Shown here: piece after piece, positions 1 to 13,700 of the stretch | Position numbering within the stretch: the first letter of the stretch is position 1 | How the letters are laid out: each line of letters opens with the position of its first letter | Assembly (NCBI RefSeq): GCF_037975245.1 | Contig: NC_092569.1 | Span: 22,412,168 to 22,476,167 of the forward strand | Direction of reading: 5' to 3' | Length of the DNA: 64,000 nucleotides | Source: Apostichopus japonicus | Taxonomy: Eukaryota; Echinodermata; Holothuroidea; Aspidochirotida; Stichopodidae | Position numbers and translations under genes: made by a program | Notes under the pieces: model-generated | What the model saw: only the letters and a program-made list of their open reading frames with translations | Told to the model about the DNA's origin: nothing | Databases searched by the model: none

Positions 1-5
1 TACAG

Positions 6-163
6 ATGCCATAACATTCACTTCATTGACACCAGCAAAAGATTGTCAGGAAATTTATGATGATGGTTCTAGAAACAACGGTATATACAGCATCAAACCA
101 ACCGGATGGACCGGGCCAGCATTTGAGGTCTACTGTAACATGACTGACGGAGGAGGATGGACG
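6..163 (+). CDS. Gene A exon: TIL-exon start fused to FReD N-terminal segment
   Basis: The acceptor ends at 5 (TACAG) and the donor GTAAGT begins at 164. It is 158 nt long, entered in phase 1 and left in phase 0. It encodes DAITF, as at the start of the TIL exons, then about six residues, then KDCQEIYDD to GGGWT. No TIL or EGF cysteines remain. Confidence 0.8.
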
Positions 164-2557
164 GTAAGTGTTATAGCCTACGATAAGCACGGAGATTACA
201 TTATGAACTATATAGTTCATTAGTAGATCTTGCACTGGAATACATTTTTCTGTAATGTAAGACTTACCTTAATCGTAACCATTCTTTTCACCGATCTATG
301 TCTTTTATTGGATTTTTCGTCATTTTCTTTGTCATTGTTCTTAATGATATTCGTTTTATATACAAGAACATTTTACATTGTACCACAGTCTATTGACATT
401 TATGCTTGTTGCGAATATCATATTTTTTATTCTTTACCTCCATGATTGAGGAAGTTTGGTTTGTTCTACCTTTGAACTCATTAATTTGCCAGATGAAAAG
501 TTTTTACGTATCAAATAACCTTAAGAGGGTAGTTCATTTTGAGAATATGAGATTTCAAATTTCACACCCGGGAGGCCACAAATATTATTCACGTTTGTGT
601 TATTAACTATTTTTATCATTTTCAAATCTTTAAGGTGTTCCAGCGACGTGTCGATGGTAGCCAGGACTTCTACCTTGGATGGAACAGCTACAAGCAAGGA
701 TTTGGAAATTTAAGTATTAATTTTTGGCTCGGAAATGATAAACTTTATTACTTGACCAACCAAAAGAGATATGAAATCAGAATTGACTTAGTGAACCAAT
801 ACGGAGCTCCATACTACGCCAAGTTTGACTTTTTTAGGACAAACGACGAAAGCGACAACTATCGGTTATCCGGTGTTGGGACCTACAGTGGAACAGCAGG
901 TTTGTAGCCTACACATACCCTTTAATACTAAATATGATATTTTAGCCTTACTAGATAGTGAGACAACATATGGCAAACTGTTAACACCAACAAGTTATCT
1001 TTTCATTGATACTACCTCTCTCTAGAAATATATGTTACTTCAGTTAAGTATAGTACATATTGACATCACCTTAAGGATGAAGAAATAGATAACAAGGTAA
1101 GTAGGCTAAGCAAATGAAAGATAGATTATATTTGTAATTAATAGCATGAAAATGGAAATTGTATCAAAATAGGAAACTACCTACAGTTGTCTGTTATAGT
1201 TTACCATTTCCACAATCCTGTCAACATTGTTAAATCCCTTCAAAATTGCACCGGCTGGAAACTAATTATAAGCATCGTTGAACCATTAGTTAGAATCAAC
1301 GACTAACTGATAAATACGGCAGGAAGGAAATTATGTCTGTATCACCTATTAGAAAAAGGTAAAAATCAGTCTAAAGAGGAAACAATACACACATTTGAAT
1401 TTAAAATTCATAGTATTCAAGTTATCAATCTACAGACGAGCGTTAGTTGTCTTCGTTCGTCTTTTAAAGTAGTATAACTGACTGACATGAAATGATCTAC
1501 ATATCCTTACATTTGTTAATCTCTCTGAGACGAATTCTGCGAGTGGGAGAGGGAGCTTTGAACGGTTACATCTATTGCGCGAAACTTTTTTTTTAACTTA
1601 AGTGAATGATATAAGTAGATAATTAAACATGCAGTATTGACAATTCCAATATCGCTAACAATATACATGCAACAATTATGTTAATTTATTTCATCACAAT
1701 GCATACATGCAATTACACCTCTCATACATTGGTTTACAATAACAAACCACGAACGAATGTAGACACCAATACTACTGTGATTACTTAATAGTGCAATAAC
1801 ACAACAAGCGAATTTTACTCTGGAAAAAAATATGAGCATTATGTACATAGTTTATTTAGTAGGTCTATACAAAATGACGATTTCCGCTTTTGTAATCAGC
1901 TAGATATATATTTAACGGCTACATGATGATCCTCGATGATGAGATGCCTCTTAGTGATAATCACTGGAAGGTAATGATCTAGTATGGTGTGCAATAAAAG
2001 AGAGAATTATAGTCATAGGTGTAAATCTAACTACTATAAAATATTTATCAACAACTAATACGGTATTTGGATTGTCAGTAACACTACGACCCGATAATAG
2101 CTATTAACCAAAGAAAAAGCACTGCAAGATCTTGTTTACCCTAACATTATATTTAAAAGTTTGCATATTGGAGTTGAAGTTAAAATAATTAAGCAACCAA
2201 TCTGAGTATATGTTAGTGCGATGCAATTACAACAAATGAATTAAATAGAATTTAGCATGTATCAGACGTACAACAGTTATCTTGATGATTGGTATTGATG
2301 GTGTGTTTTGCATTTGATTCTTTCTTCCAGGAGATGCTCTAAGTTATCACCGGAACCAGCAGTTTACAACAAAGGACCGAGACAATGACGCTCAGGGTTA
2401 TAACTGTGCAAGTTATTACAGTGGTGCATGGTGGTACAATGCTTGTGAATACTCTAATCTAAACAGTCTCTACGGGGATTATTATCTTTATTGGTATAAT
2501 CTTCCCGGAAGTTATTATTACATCAAATTCACAGAGATGAAGATTCGCCCTATCTAG
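6..2557 (+). CDS. Gene A: fibrinogen-related protein, 3' end only (three exons: 6-163, 635-899, 2331-2557)
   Basis: Only the last 216 codons lie in the window. They form one complete FReD: an N-terminal exon with the cysteines of DCQEIYDD and FEVYC and the GGGWT end, a middle exon from VFQRRVDGS to GTYSGTAG, and a C-terminal exon with the Ca-site-like KDRDND, NCA, WWYNAC, SNLN and a final MKIRPI. Phases are consistent (entry phase 1, then 0, then 1). FReDs of this type are usually secreted and bind sugars or acetylated groups; that is family knowledge. The first exon begins like a TIL exon (DAITF) but runs straight into the FReD start, so TIL and EGF are missing. The middle exon differs from that of gene B at about ten of 89 residues by eye. 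The N-terminus lies beyond the left edge. Confidence 0.85.
635..899 (+). CDS. Gene A exon: FReD middle segment
   Basis: The acceptor is TTTAAG at 634 and the donor GTTTGT begins at 900. It is 265 nt, phase 0 in and phase 1 out. It encodes [31 protein letters not shown] and GTYSGTAG, the central FReD core. Confidence 0.88.
900..2330 (+). other. Gene A last intron
   Basis: This AT-rich intron of 1.43 kb is close in length to the matching gene B intron (1.47 kb). I see no exon, RNA gene or clear repeat in it. Confidence 0.6.
2331..2557 (+). CDS. Gene A last exon: FReD C-terminal segment
   Basis: The acceptor TTCTTCCAG ends at 2330. The exon is 227 nt, entered in phase 1, and ends at TAG 2555-2557. 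It contains [25 protein letters not shown] and TEMKIRPI. It is 24 nt (eight codons) shorter than the gene B exon, the difference lying at its 5' end and keeping frame. Confidence 0.87.
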
Positions 2558-2663
2558 AGATTGACGCAGATGAAGGAAAAAAACTGTAACGTCGCTGATC
2601 AACAACAACAACAAAATACCATAGAGATTCATTTTAAGAACAATTGAATGTTTTTTATTTGAA

Positions 2664-2669
2664 AATAAA
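2664..2669 (+). terminator. Poly(A) signal of gene A
   Basis: AATAAA lies 107 nt after the stop codon, inside a stretch shared with the 3' UTR of gene B. Confidence 0.6.
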
Positions 2670-5424
2670 AAGGAACTACTTGTCCATATTTTAATGTCAA
2701 TACTCGCATTCTTTCCAAGTTATCTAACTTATATAACATATTTTCCCCTTAAACTTACAATTGAATATAATACAATGAAAAGGAGTTAGATACGATTTGT
2801 AAAATATTCTAATAAAATAGATCCAATAAATGAAAAAGGAAACAATTCTTATACACAGTGGGTAAGCCATAGGTGCAAGTGCCCCCCTCCCCCAACTCCC
2901 TTCCTCCCACCCTACTTCACATAATGTTTTAGAATTAAAACACATGGAAGTCCAAAAAAAGATTAGGAAATTTATATCACATAGATATGATAAGCTACTG
3001 GTTTTTACAGATAGAATGAAAAATGGAATTCACGGAGCGCGCCTCCTATTGGTTGTTAAATATTTTTTTTTTAAATCATAAAACAGGTTAAAGCAAAATG
3101 AGACATCCGCCCTAATATAAAACAAGATTACCTTAATGGAAACAGTACACCCCTTCGTAGTAATGCCCCTTCAGGCTCGGACCCAGTGTGTTGTTGGTTT
3201 TGTACCAACCCCCTCCCTCATCCCTTTCAAACTCAGACAAACTTTCAGAATGAGTGGTAGTAGTTAGACCGAAGTATAGGCATACATTACTGCTTTTTAA
3301 TAAATGTACCTTGTTATAAACCAATGTCAAATTTTCTCACGTCACCGAATTAACTCTCATATCTAGTATCTCTTACCGTTTTTAACCACGCTCTTTTCGT
3401 ATTTAAGTCATGGTGATTTGCCACGCGGTTAACAAAAAATATCTTTCTTTGTATACCGGTAGTGCTAAACTATGTATGCTACTATGTCTTGGATTGTGAC
3501 ATCATTTTTCTTTAGCTGAAAAATTATATGAATTAAAATAATTCGAGTAAGGGGTACATATAAACATTATATATCTTGAACACAACAACCGAAGTTTTAA
3601 TCGACGATATCGGCCGCAGATTGTCGTCTATGCCCCTACCACATAATGTTGTGTAGGTATTCTCATAATTATTTCGATCATTAAAACTTCAGTTTTAAAC
3701 CAAATCAGCAGTAAAGAGTTATTGTCCGAAACTCGAGCGATATTTGCGCAAGAAAAGAGCTTCTGGGAAACTGCAGGAAACGTAAAACTCTAGAAGGGAC
3801 GGTTTAGGAACGCCGTTGCATGATTCTATTTCCCGTTATTTATGTACGTGTTTTCTCTCAACAGTGGCGGCACCAAGGAAGGAGGGATTCACCTCACATC
3901 AACATGTTACCGCATGCCCTCCTTAACCTCCCCATTGGTCGGCTGCAGTAAAATAAAACGAAACATTCTCCTTTCACGTCCAAAAATTAAAATGTTTTGG
4001 TAGTAGTAGGCTAACAAAACGCTATAACTTCCGGGGCTTCACTCCCTGGATCCCCACAGGCGCAAAGAAATTGGAACCTCTAAAATGTTTCGATCTGCTT
4101 ACCAATACCTACAAGCGTGATGTCCTAGAGCACTGAAGCTTCCGGGCTTAGAATACCTCCCACAGAAATTAACTTCATCTTTCTAATATATGCGTTTGTT
4201 TTTTAAAGTCGCTAAGAGAAAACAAGAGATATCTCCAACTCCCAACTATTTCCGGTTTCTTCGAACTTTATCAAAAGCGTTTATGCACTTCCGAAATGAT
4301 TTCTCCCTACACTGTTTCTCGTCCCCTCATTCGCCCCTCCTTCAGTAACACTCCCCTCTGCTTCCAACAAATAGGCCGACACTTTCTCTCACGTTGAAAG
4401 AAACAATTCAGAGTTTCCTCTCAAATATTTGACGAATTCCTTCTTGCTTGCCATTTCAATAAATATTGAGGGTATCTATCAATTGTCTTTAAAATTGCCA
4501 TGCTCCTCTCGATCTTTCACTTGATTCCCGATACAAAATAGTTTCATCACTGATTTCCAATTAACTGTATAATGTATTGTGTAGGTGTCTTAACCCGACT
4601 GCAACCGACCACAACTCGTCTCGTGTGACTGCCTAAGTGTGACAAATTCAATTGAAGCTTTAATATGATGTCATCGGCTTGTTCTTTTCGAACGCCCAGT
4701 TTGGGTGTGTTTTTTCGGTATTGTGATTTATCATTGTTTAAATAGAACGATTAAACTGAAGTGTAAAGGAGAGAAACACACACAACCACGAGACTGCAAC
4801 AAGTGACTTTAACGAATAAAAGTCACGTGTTAATAATAATAAAAAGAATTCTTAGCAATGAAGAGAGTTACAAACTACCGACTGTCGGGACATTTATATC
4901 TTACAATGTCAGCAAATTAAAATAGAAAGACAAAATAATAACAAGCTAGATTAACAGTTATTTTCGTGAATAACAATTAAGTTACAATTTTGTTTGAAAG
5001 CATCTTAAAGCAAAGAAATATAGAAATTAAATTGATAAACGTGATAAACAATAACAAGTGCTTTTCTTTATTTATGGTAACCTGCATGACTCTATAATAT
5101 CAAGGGCATAGGCGCAACAAAGAATTGTACAAGTAAAAGAAGTCACTGTAAGCGATTCAAAAATAATATTAACTCCTACGCAAGACATATTTATTAGCAC
5201 TTACAACCGAACAGTTCTGAAGTGTCTAAAGCGGTTACATAACAAACGCTAATATACCTCTCGAGTAAAATTATATGAAAGCATGCACACATGCAGAACA
5301 CTTAAGTTACGGAAGAATATTGCTGCAAACACATTTTGAAATGATGAAACCACTTTTTCGCAATTACAAAATGATGTTTTTTTTCGTGGCAGCATTACGC
5401 TTCCGTGTTAAATGCTTTTAATTT

Positions 5425-5444
5425 AAATATATATATATATATAT
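5425..5444. repeat. (AT)n microsatellite
   Basis: A run of alternating A and T follows a TTTAA stretch. Confidence 0.8.
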
Positions 5445-6149
5445 GTATAAACACTTAATGAAGGCACACACTTATATTAAATAATATTTATAAACACGAA
5501 AAAGAACATCATTTAAACCTCATAGGTGCACGGTTGTTTGCTTTGAAGCACGATTACTAAAATCAGTACTACCTTAACAAAATTACGATAGCACAGAGCA
5601 TTCTCCTGCATTGTAATATTCAATGTAAGAAGTATTTTCTTTATTTATATTATTCATTCTTCGTTTGAATTCAATATATTATTGTCTTTTAGTTTCGCAC
5701 ATTGTAATTAATAAAGAAAAAAAAGGAAATATATCCTAGGACACGGGGACTCAGAAGGACAATGGAATATTCCAGGTATGTATTGTTAACTTATTGTGTG
5801 TATCACAGCTCTGAAGAAATGCTTGCTATACTTTTGAAAAGAAAGGAGTAGTATAGGAAGAATTTCGTTTTGGGGGTTAAACATGATTGTCATACCTCGC
5901 TTATGTTCTAAACTAATAGTTTTCCTTAACTGCATGTCTAAACTCTTGCACCACAGCCTCCACTTCCTGAAGTTTATTCTGAACAGGTAAAAGCGAAATG
6001 AAATACAAGACAAATTTGATGTCACATAATATGGGAAGTACTCATTTTAAATTTTGTTTTAAAATCAACAATCCGATTATATGGTAATGTTTTATAACGC
6101 GTAAAGGCAGGGACGTCGATACCAATTAAAAAGTGAGGGGCGGTAAATA

Positions 6150-6520
6150 AATTGTTGAGTTTGCGCGTACCGAGCGCTTGGCGCAAAGTTTTTTTTTCGG
6201 GTGGTGTCAAAGGGTCCGCCTTAGGGCCCCTGACAGGGTCCAGGGCAAAAGCCCGGCGGGAGCCAAAATCTACAAGATTGTTTATTATTGTGGTTACTGC
6301 ATTTGGTAACAAATGTCGCACCTGGCAATTGATCAGGCATAAATGAAGGAAGATTTATCTGTTTAATATTCGCGTGTAACTAAGGGTCTTGATCATGATT
6401 GATAAAATCGAATCATTAAAAACATCAAACTTTGTACACAAATAAAAATCATCTCATTATACACATGTCTAAATCGTGTACACATATGGTATCTTTAGTA
6501 CAATTAAAATCAACATCGGG
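6150..6520. repeat. Insertion with GC-rich core, probable transposon remnant
   Basis: Compared with the gene B copy (around 25600), the gene A copy has about 370 extra bases here. The core near 6165-6265 is far richer in G and C than its surroundings (GGGCCCCTGACAGGGTCC and GCCCGGCGGG). No terminal repeats or coding domain were found, so the element class is unknown. Confidence 0.45.
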
Positions 6521-9500
6521 TACCTGGGCACATTCAATTTATCTGAAACATAAAACCTATAAAATAAAGATACTACAGGTCCGTAGCCAGGGTAGAATAT
6601 CTTGGGGCAGTTGAGTGATATCGAGAAACATTATGCATCGTCCAAATGTTACATAGTGCTGCTTTAGATATATATACCAGTGTCCTTCTTAAGATATTTT
6701 TAGTGGATGGTCAGTTTCCCAAAAGGGACCATCAGGAGACTATCTAAGCGGATCGCCAGCATCGGTTGGGGCGTAGCTCAGCCAGAAAAGTTTGCGCAAA
6801 ATGCTTTCCCCAGATTGCCGGAAATAGTACATTCCAAACCTTGTAAATTGCATATGAACATTCATAATTTTAAGATATCATGTTCTAGAAAATTTACCCT
6901 CCGCAAGAAATAATGTAAATGAGAAGAATTTTATGCTGGAGAAAATCACTTTCGTTAGGGAGAAATAGGTCTTTACATTACTTCAGGAGCTTATTGCTTC
7001 ACTTTTTGGAAGGTGACTCGGTGGTTGGGCTGGGGGCTGGGGGTTAGGGAGTTTGCAGGGGACGCAATCGATTTACATGTTCTTTGTACTTTATGGGACG
7101 CTATCATTTAACACACCGTTGGCAGTGACAAAAACAGTAGAAAAACCCTGCTCGATCTCAATCAAATGCACAAAACTCAAGAAAAGAGGAAATAAAATAT
7201 TCATATTTCAACTAAAAAAAAAGAAGAATACCACAAGATTACGTCACAGAAGGTCGAATATGTATAAAAAAATGTCATCACGTGAAAAAAAATAATATAA
7301 GTTTGACCAAAAATAAGCATTCCCTAATATTCAACAAGAATAGATCACTTGAAATATAAGGTGTGAAATACTAAAACTTCAAGTATCATTTCATTTTGAC
7401 CGATTTCTAGGCAACAAGTCAAACCGCTAAGCTTTCATCTTCTGCAATTTGTAAAGAAAATGTATGTATTACTTGTGTAAAACAAGATTTCCCTGAGTTT
7501 GATGCGTATGTCGAGATGTTATTAAATACAAAAGATTCCCAAATTGTATCGTTTTGCAACGACAGAGTTGATATTTGAGAGTTTTATTTCAAATAATTGA
7601 CTGTTTGAATGGGAATACCGAGAATAAACATTTTCAAGACTAGAGTTTCTCGCCAACCGATATTTACAAAATGTGCATAATACCGTTCTACGGCAGCTGT
7701 AGTCCATGTTTACTCTCCAAGGAAAGGACGTTTCTAAGCTTCAGTCCTTAAAGGCATTAACACTAGTCCGGCTTATAATTCAGTGACATTTAAAGGAATG
7801 AAACATACGATCCCTGACCGGCAAAAGAAATATGGGTTCTAGGTTGGTGTTTATTTTATTTTTTTGTGATTTTCAAGTTCGTGGCGGCGTAAAGAAGTAA
7901 GTTCATCCAAGCATCCAAATCCTTTAAGCGGAAAGTAGCAACTTCAATGGGGAGTTGCCCTAAACAAGGAAAGCAGAACGATCTTAACAAAGACATATCA
8001 CAAACATATAAGCAGAATAATAGGGGCGAAATACTTTGCAGTCGTCATAATAAGTAAATCACTACATACTTACACACAGTTCGGCAAACTGCCCCGTATT
8101 TATTGGATAACATTTGTTGATAACACTGAAATAACATCCAGTGCCTCGATTAGTAATGCGTTAGTAGTATCGGTGCACGTCATAACTAAGTTATACGAGG
8201 TTCAGTTTATTCCAGTCGACTATTTCGTGAGCGAATAACAAATGATTGTCCAACTTTAACCATGGCTTACCTACACGTATTGGTCTTGTAGATGTTTACG
8301 CAAGAATTTGTATTGCAATCCAAGCAAACTTAATGCAAATAAGTAAAACAGAATCCAATGAAATAATAATGAATCCTTAATATTAAAAATACAACTCAAA
8401 TATTTGAATGAAATTTTTGACACGTTATCAGCAGAGAGTAGGGACGTGGCAGTTCCCTCCCGCTCGAATGAGCTTCATATGCAAACATAAACAATTATAT
8501 AGGTAACAATGTCTGCAAATTCTTTGACTTTTGTAACAACAATTATGAACAAACATGCAACCTAGGATGCAGTTAACACAAAATCGTAGGGTTTTAGTAA
8601 TTTTATGGAACATTTTCTGAATGAGTACTTGACACATAATCTATACAGACAGCAAGACAAACAAATAGGACCTTGATTACATTCAAGGATTTGCTTCCGG
8701 CGAACACACGATCTTATATATTTCTTCTTAGTGATGATTAACTCAAATCCCAATATTTCTTCGCTCATGAACGCTAATATCACATATATTGGGATACTTC
8801 AATTGAAAGTTGACTCTAATGTGGAAATGTGTTAAGCTACGTAGTGTTAACATCAAATTCAACTGCAAACAGTGCTTTTAGAAAGTTTTTTTAGATCACA
8901 TGTCGTTTAAAACTAAATTTATATCTGTAGGTAATTAGTACAGATTCTCCAAGGTCATCTTCAAGATCCAATTCGAAGATATATATTTTCCCATTAAAAC
9001 GAGTTTTAAATGTCTGTAATACTGTTTCACGTATGTTTGATTATGTAGTCCCTGTCTCTGTTTCACATAAATTGTCATGATCATTGCAAAGTTTACATAT
9101 TTTAGTAATCCTATCTAATAGGATATTTGAAGATATATATTCTTTCCAATAACGATTTTAAATGTCTGTTATACTGATTTAGGTTGGCTTGATAATATAG
9201 TCCCTGCCTCTGTTAGACATAAATTGGTATGTTCATTTCAAAGTTTACACATATTAGTAACCCTATCGACTAACCCTATCTATCAGCGTAAAAGAATCAA
9301 AGAATGATATTAAGAAAGCTAATGCAATATCATCTTCTATGAAGTAAATAGAAACGCAAAAGTTTATAAGTATGTCGTTTGAATCCGTAACAGTTAGGTG
9401 GTTTCCATTTGATAAGTGGGTCACTTTTGAGGAATTGACTAGGCTTATATTGTGTGGGATATTGAATTATATTGGTTTGCTTCGCGACCACTGTAAGAGC

Positions 9501-10716
9501 ATTGAATTCTACATAAATCAAGAACCCCGAAGCAACTTTTATCATTATTGTTATTAAACTTCGAGCCTACTTCATTTTTGGAATAGGTACTACGTTTGTC
9601 ATATTTACCAACTCACAGCACCAATTCAACAGACTCGCACTTTGACAACCATACAGCTCAAACATCGTCACATCGTCACACCTTAATATCTTTATCCGAA
9701 AATCTAGCTCTATCATGTTTATATATTTAAAAACATCGTGCTTTCACGCTTATTTCTTTTAAACATGAAAAAGTAAAAAGCTCTTTGAAAAAGGATACGA
9801 AGTTTATTTTCCATGATTCAATTTTACTCACTTTTTACTCACAAAACATAAGCTCTGGCAAAGAAAAATAAATCAACAAATATTTTGAACCATCATTGTC
9901 AGACCTCTGTAAGTCTTCAGACCAGTGTATTAATATACAATTAATAAAGTAACAATATCCACACGAATCACTATAGACTTTGATGTAGATGTTTTCAAGT
10001 GGACTTTACTGTTAATCGATTGCGTCCTTTTCTCACCATTTATATATGGTGTGGCTAGTTTTACTTCTCCACCAGTATAGCCTTACTTGTAATATACAAC
10101 TAGGTAAATTGCTGTCTTCAGTTTACTGTCAGCTTATATCGTAGTTCTTTCATCGTTTCTTCAGGGAGTCAAAGAGAAGTGCAGGGTTTGACGGGAAATT
10201 AGAACCTCGATAAGTCCTAGATTGGCTTCCTATGAACAATTTTCTTTTAACATTTTTTCTACAGTTAAGTTTTCTTCTGAATATAGAAATACTTTATTAA
10301 ATTAAATTTCAATGATATTCATTTCAGACCACGGCTATATAGTATTACGTTATGGACTTGACCGAAAATCACCGTTGTGTTTCCCGAAAGAGATCACGAG
10401 GGGAAGAATCATATCAAGATGGCTGATTCATAGTTTGTACTGTACGATATCAGTAGTCTCGATTTCCTTGTCCAAAGAGGTTTGACTCCGTTGTTCTTCT
10501 GTCTACCGACGCGCGTAAAGAATAACATATAGTAGAAACTACCATTTTACTAAAATGCATTTTTTAAATGAGGTGAACTATGTTTTGTATTTTCTACCGT
10601 ACATACTAAATTACTCGATGCAAGGTACATTATTTCATCGACAGAGGTGAAAGTCACTATCAACTTGAAATCAGAGACGGGCGAGTCACCAGAAAATATT
10701 TCACTCTTTCGTCAAA

Positions 10717-10794
10717 ATGATCAGCAAGTTTTATTCAATGTTCAAATTTTTATTATTCCTTTGGACAACTAGCTGCCTCGTTTTTCGTGAATCG
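10717..10794 (+). CDS. Gene B exon 1: signal peptide
   Basis: ATG at 10717 opens 26 codons with the hydrophobic core FKFLLFLWTTSCLVF. The donor GTAAGT begins at 10795. The gene C exon 1 has the same layout. Confidence 0.8.
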
Positions 10795-13700
10795 GTAAGT
10801 TGTATTACTTTTATATTTTTTAGTTAAATCCAGCATTAAAGTCAATTCTGTTTTGGTGTCTTCTAATGTAGCACACAGAAAATACAGAAAATAATTTTAA
10901 ACGCATTTCATTATAAACCTTCTTCAGTCATCTGTCGTAGTATATATATTTTAATGTACTTGCGCGATAACAGAATTTGAAACTAAAGTTTTGATTGTTC
11001 AAAAGATGATATCCGATATTGGAAATGGAGATATGATAACTCCTCAAATTCAGTACAATGTTAATATTTGGTATATTGTAGTGATCTGTATTGAAATAAA
11101 CATCATTGTCTGTAACGCTTCAAAAGTCCGTAACAAATAATTCAAAAAATAAACGCAAAGGATATTGAAGTGTGTAGAGTAAACGTTCGAGTGGATTAAG
11201 ATATACTTTTTTCAGAGTAATGAAATACTTAAAATTAATTTTAAGCCACCTACAAAAAGAGTCCCAAATTAAAACAAAGTAAAAACGTTCAAATCTTGAA
11301 TAGCAATTCTCGTTTTGACTATATTTTAAAGTAAAGTTTTGATAGTTCAAAAGATTGTATATGATATTGGAAATGGAGACATCATAATTCCTCAAATTCA
11401 ATACAATGTTCATCTTTTGGAATCCTGTATTTGTCTGTATCGAAATAAAAATGATGGTCTGTATCGCTTCAAAAGTGTGTGACAAATAATTCAACAAAAT
11501 AATAATAAACGCAAAGTATATTTCAGCAATTGGAGTTAACGTTGAAGTTGATTCAGTTAAACCTTTTTCAGATTAAATTAAGTACTTAAGTTATTTTAAA
11601 CTCCCCACGAACCACAAAAGAGTCTCGAAATTAAAACAAAAGACAAGCAATCAAATCTTGAACAGAAAGTCTCCTTTTGACTATATTTTAACAAATCAAG
11701 AAATAATAATCTAATGCTTTCAAGTTTGTTTATGTTTTACATTTATATCAGAAATTAAAGCGTTAACCTTTAGAATTTCTGCAAAGTGGTAAAGAAGGCT
11801 GTTGTATGTAAAGTAAAGGTGTTAGATAAAAGATTGGATAATAAGGATGGATTTTTTTGTTGCAAATTCGATAAATAATTGTAATATTACTAGTAACTTA
11901 GTAACGTTCTGGAACCTTTTAAGACACAAACATCTAGTTAAACATTCAAAGTTCTTTAAATAAAAACGATATAAAAGTTGTATAAAATATTGAGCTCTTG
12001 TTGTGTTAGTAATTCATAAACCTGTATTCCTACCTTTCACTTTAAAAGTGAACCTGTTAATAGTATATCTCTTATAGTTACAATTTCAGAACTATGCTGT
12101 GTTTAAAAAAGACGTGCTAAAATTTGCAATAGGATTTTATCATTAATGAAATCAGACATAATGCAGACTGTCATAAATGCAAGTTTTACCGATAGTGTAA
12201 TTCAAATACGGTAGTTTTAAATATTAATAGAAACGTTATAGCTAAGATTTACATACCCACACTTTGAATATCTCGCTTCAGTTTCTTAACTTTATAATAA
12301 TTAACGAGAAAAGAATGTTTTTACTTGATATTAATTATAGTTTTCATCCGTCTAATTCAATTCACATTGAAACTTATGATTTACTATAATGCCACCAATT
12401 TTGTATTCCGATGTGGATCTTCTTTATTTAACAGAAATCTATCAATTTCAATGAAGCAATGGACAAATAACAAAGTTAAATTTTAATTGAGTAACCAATT
12501 TAGCGCAAAATTCTACATGATTTACTGAGGATAAAGAAAATTAAAGTTAATGCAAGACGTAAAAATTTCTGGACTTACAGTTTTGTCCAATTTGCCAAAT
12601 TTAAATGAGAAAAGGCAAATATACATGAAATATATATCATTTAAATATACAAAGACCTTTTCGCAAAGTCTATAATAAAACTTAAAGCAACTTAATAAAT
12701 ATTTCTTAATATTTGTAGAATCTGTAGAGCCTCTGTAGTTAACCCATAGATACATTTTTATATCCTTCAAAGATTTAGAAAAAAGCAAATAAGTCATATT
12801 GCACATCGATTTGGCGAAAGAATGAATCAAGATGATTTCACCTTCTAAACTTTGAGAACCATTGGCATATCATTCTTGTCAACTGCTTCTTCATTTAATG
12901 TATTGTAGTCTTACAAAATGTATACAACTCGTTTAAGATGATACAAGGATGAGAGAAGTCAGAAAGTAAATAGAGCATATTCTGAATTTCAAATAAAAGT
13001 ATATACCAGCATACGTTTATTGTAAATTGTCGTAATATGATCTATTAAATCATATTTTGTGTGTAGCTTCAAGAAAGTAGAAAATTCTATAATAACTCAA
13101 ACAAGACAAATTGAAAAAATCAAAATCAATGTTTTGTAAAAAGGACCTCTTCTTTGTCACTTAAAGTTAAAGGTTCGGTTATGACTAAAACAATTTAAAA
13201 AAGAAAAATTGGCACAATAATTTTTCAAACATAGAACAGTATCGTCAATATGAGTTTTTTTAGTACTGGTAAAGTTCCTGTGAGACTTGCTTCACCAGTG
13301 CAAAGCTATGTCAATCGTAAGTAAGCTGCATATTACTACCTTCGTTTCAGGACAAAAAATTAAGAAACGGACGTAATATGTACTGTCAAACTAATTACTA
13401 AGTGTAATACGTTCAACTATACACTTGTAAGATAAAGTATTCCGCAACGTAATATGCAACCATGTTGATGTTTTCTTATAGTTGTTACTGTTTGTTCTTA
13501 CGTTCGACTATCTACAAGAGTATGTGGTTTTTTGTTAATTTTGCGTATTGTTCCACAATTTCCCACCATGATAAGACTTACAACAAAAATCAGAAGATCC
13601 TAAGTAAATTTAAAACATTAATTTGTGCTGTAAAATAAAGAAAACACATATTTTGCTTAATTACAATGAAATTTGAAAATTATCATTTGTCTAATACTTT

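Larger units (their letters stand above)
2670..10716. other. Intergenic region between genes A and B
   Basis: No convincing gene is seen. From 2558 to about 7000 the DNA matches the region downstream of gene B (20439-26090), with anchors near 3140, 3840, 4560, 5780, 6620, 6760 and 6930. The block at 6150-6520 is missing from the gene B copy. The segment of about 10470-10716 matches the DNA upstream of gene C and probably holds the gene B promoter and 5' UTR. Short ORFs here have no family features. Confidence 0.6.

Noticed and set aside
11120-11497. 125-codon minus-strand ORF
   Set aside because: It lies in the tandem duplication of gene B intron 1, is AT-rich, and shows no family features.
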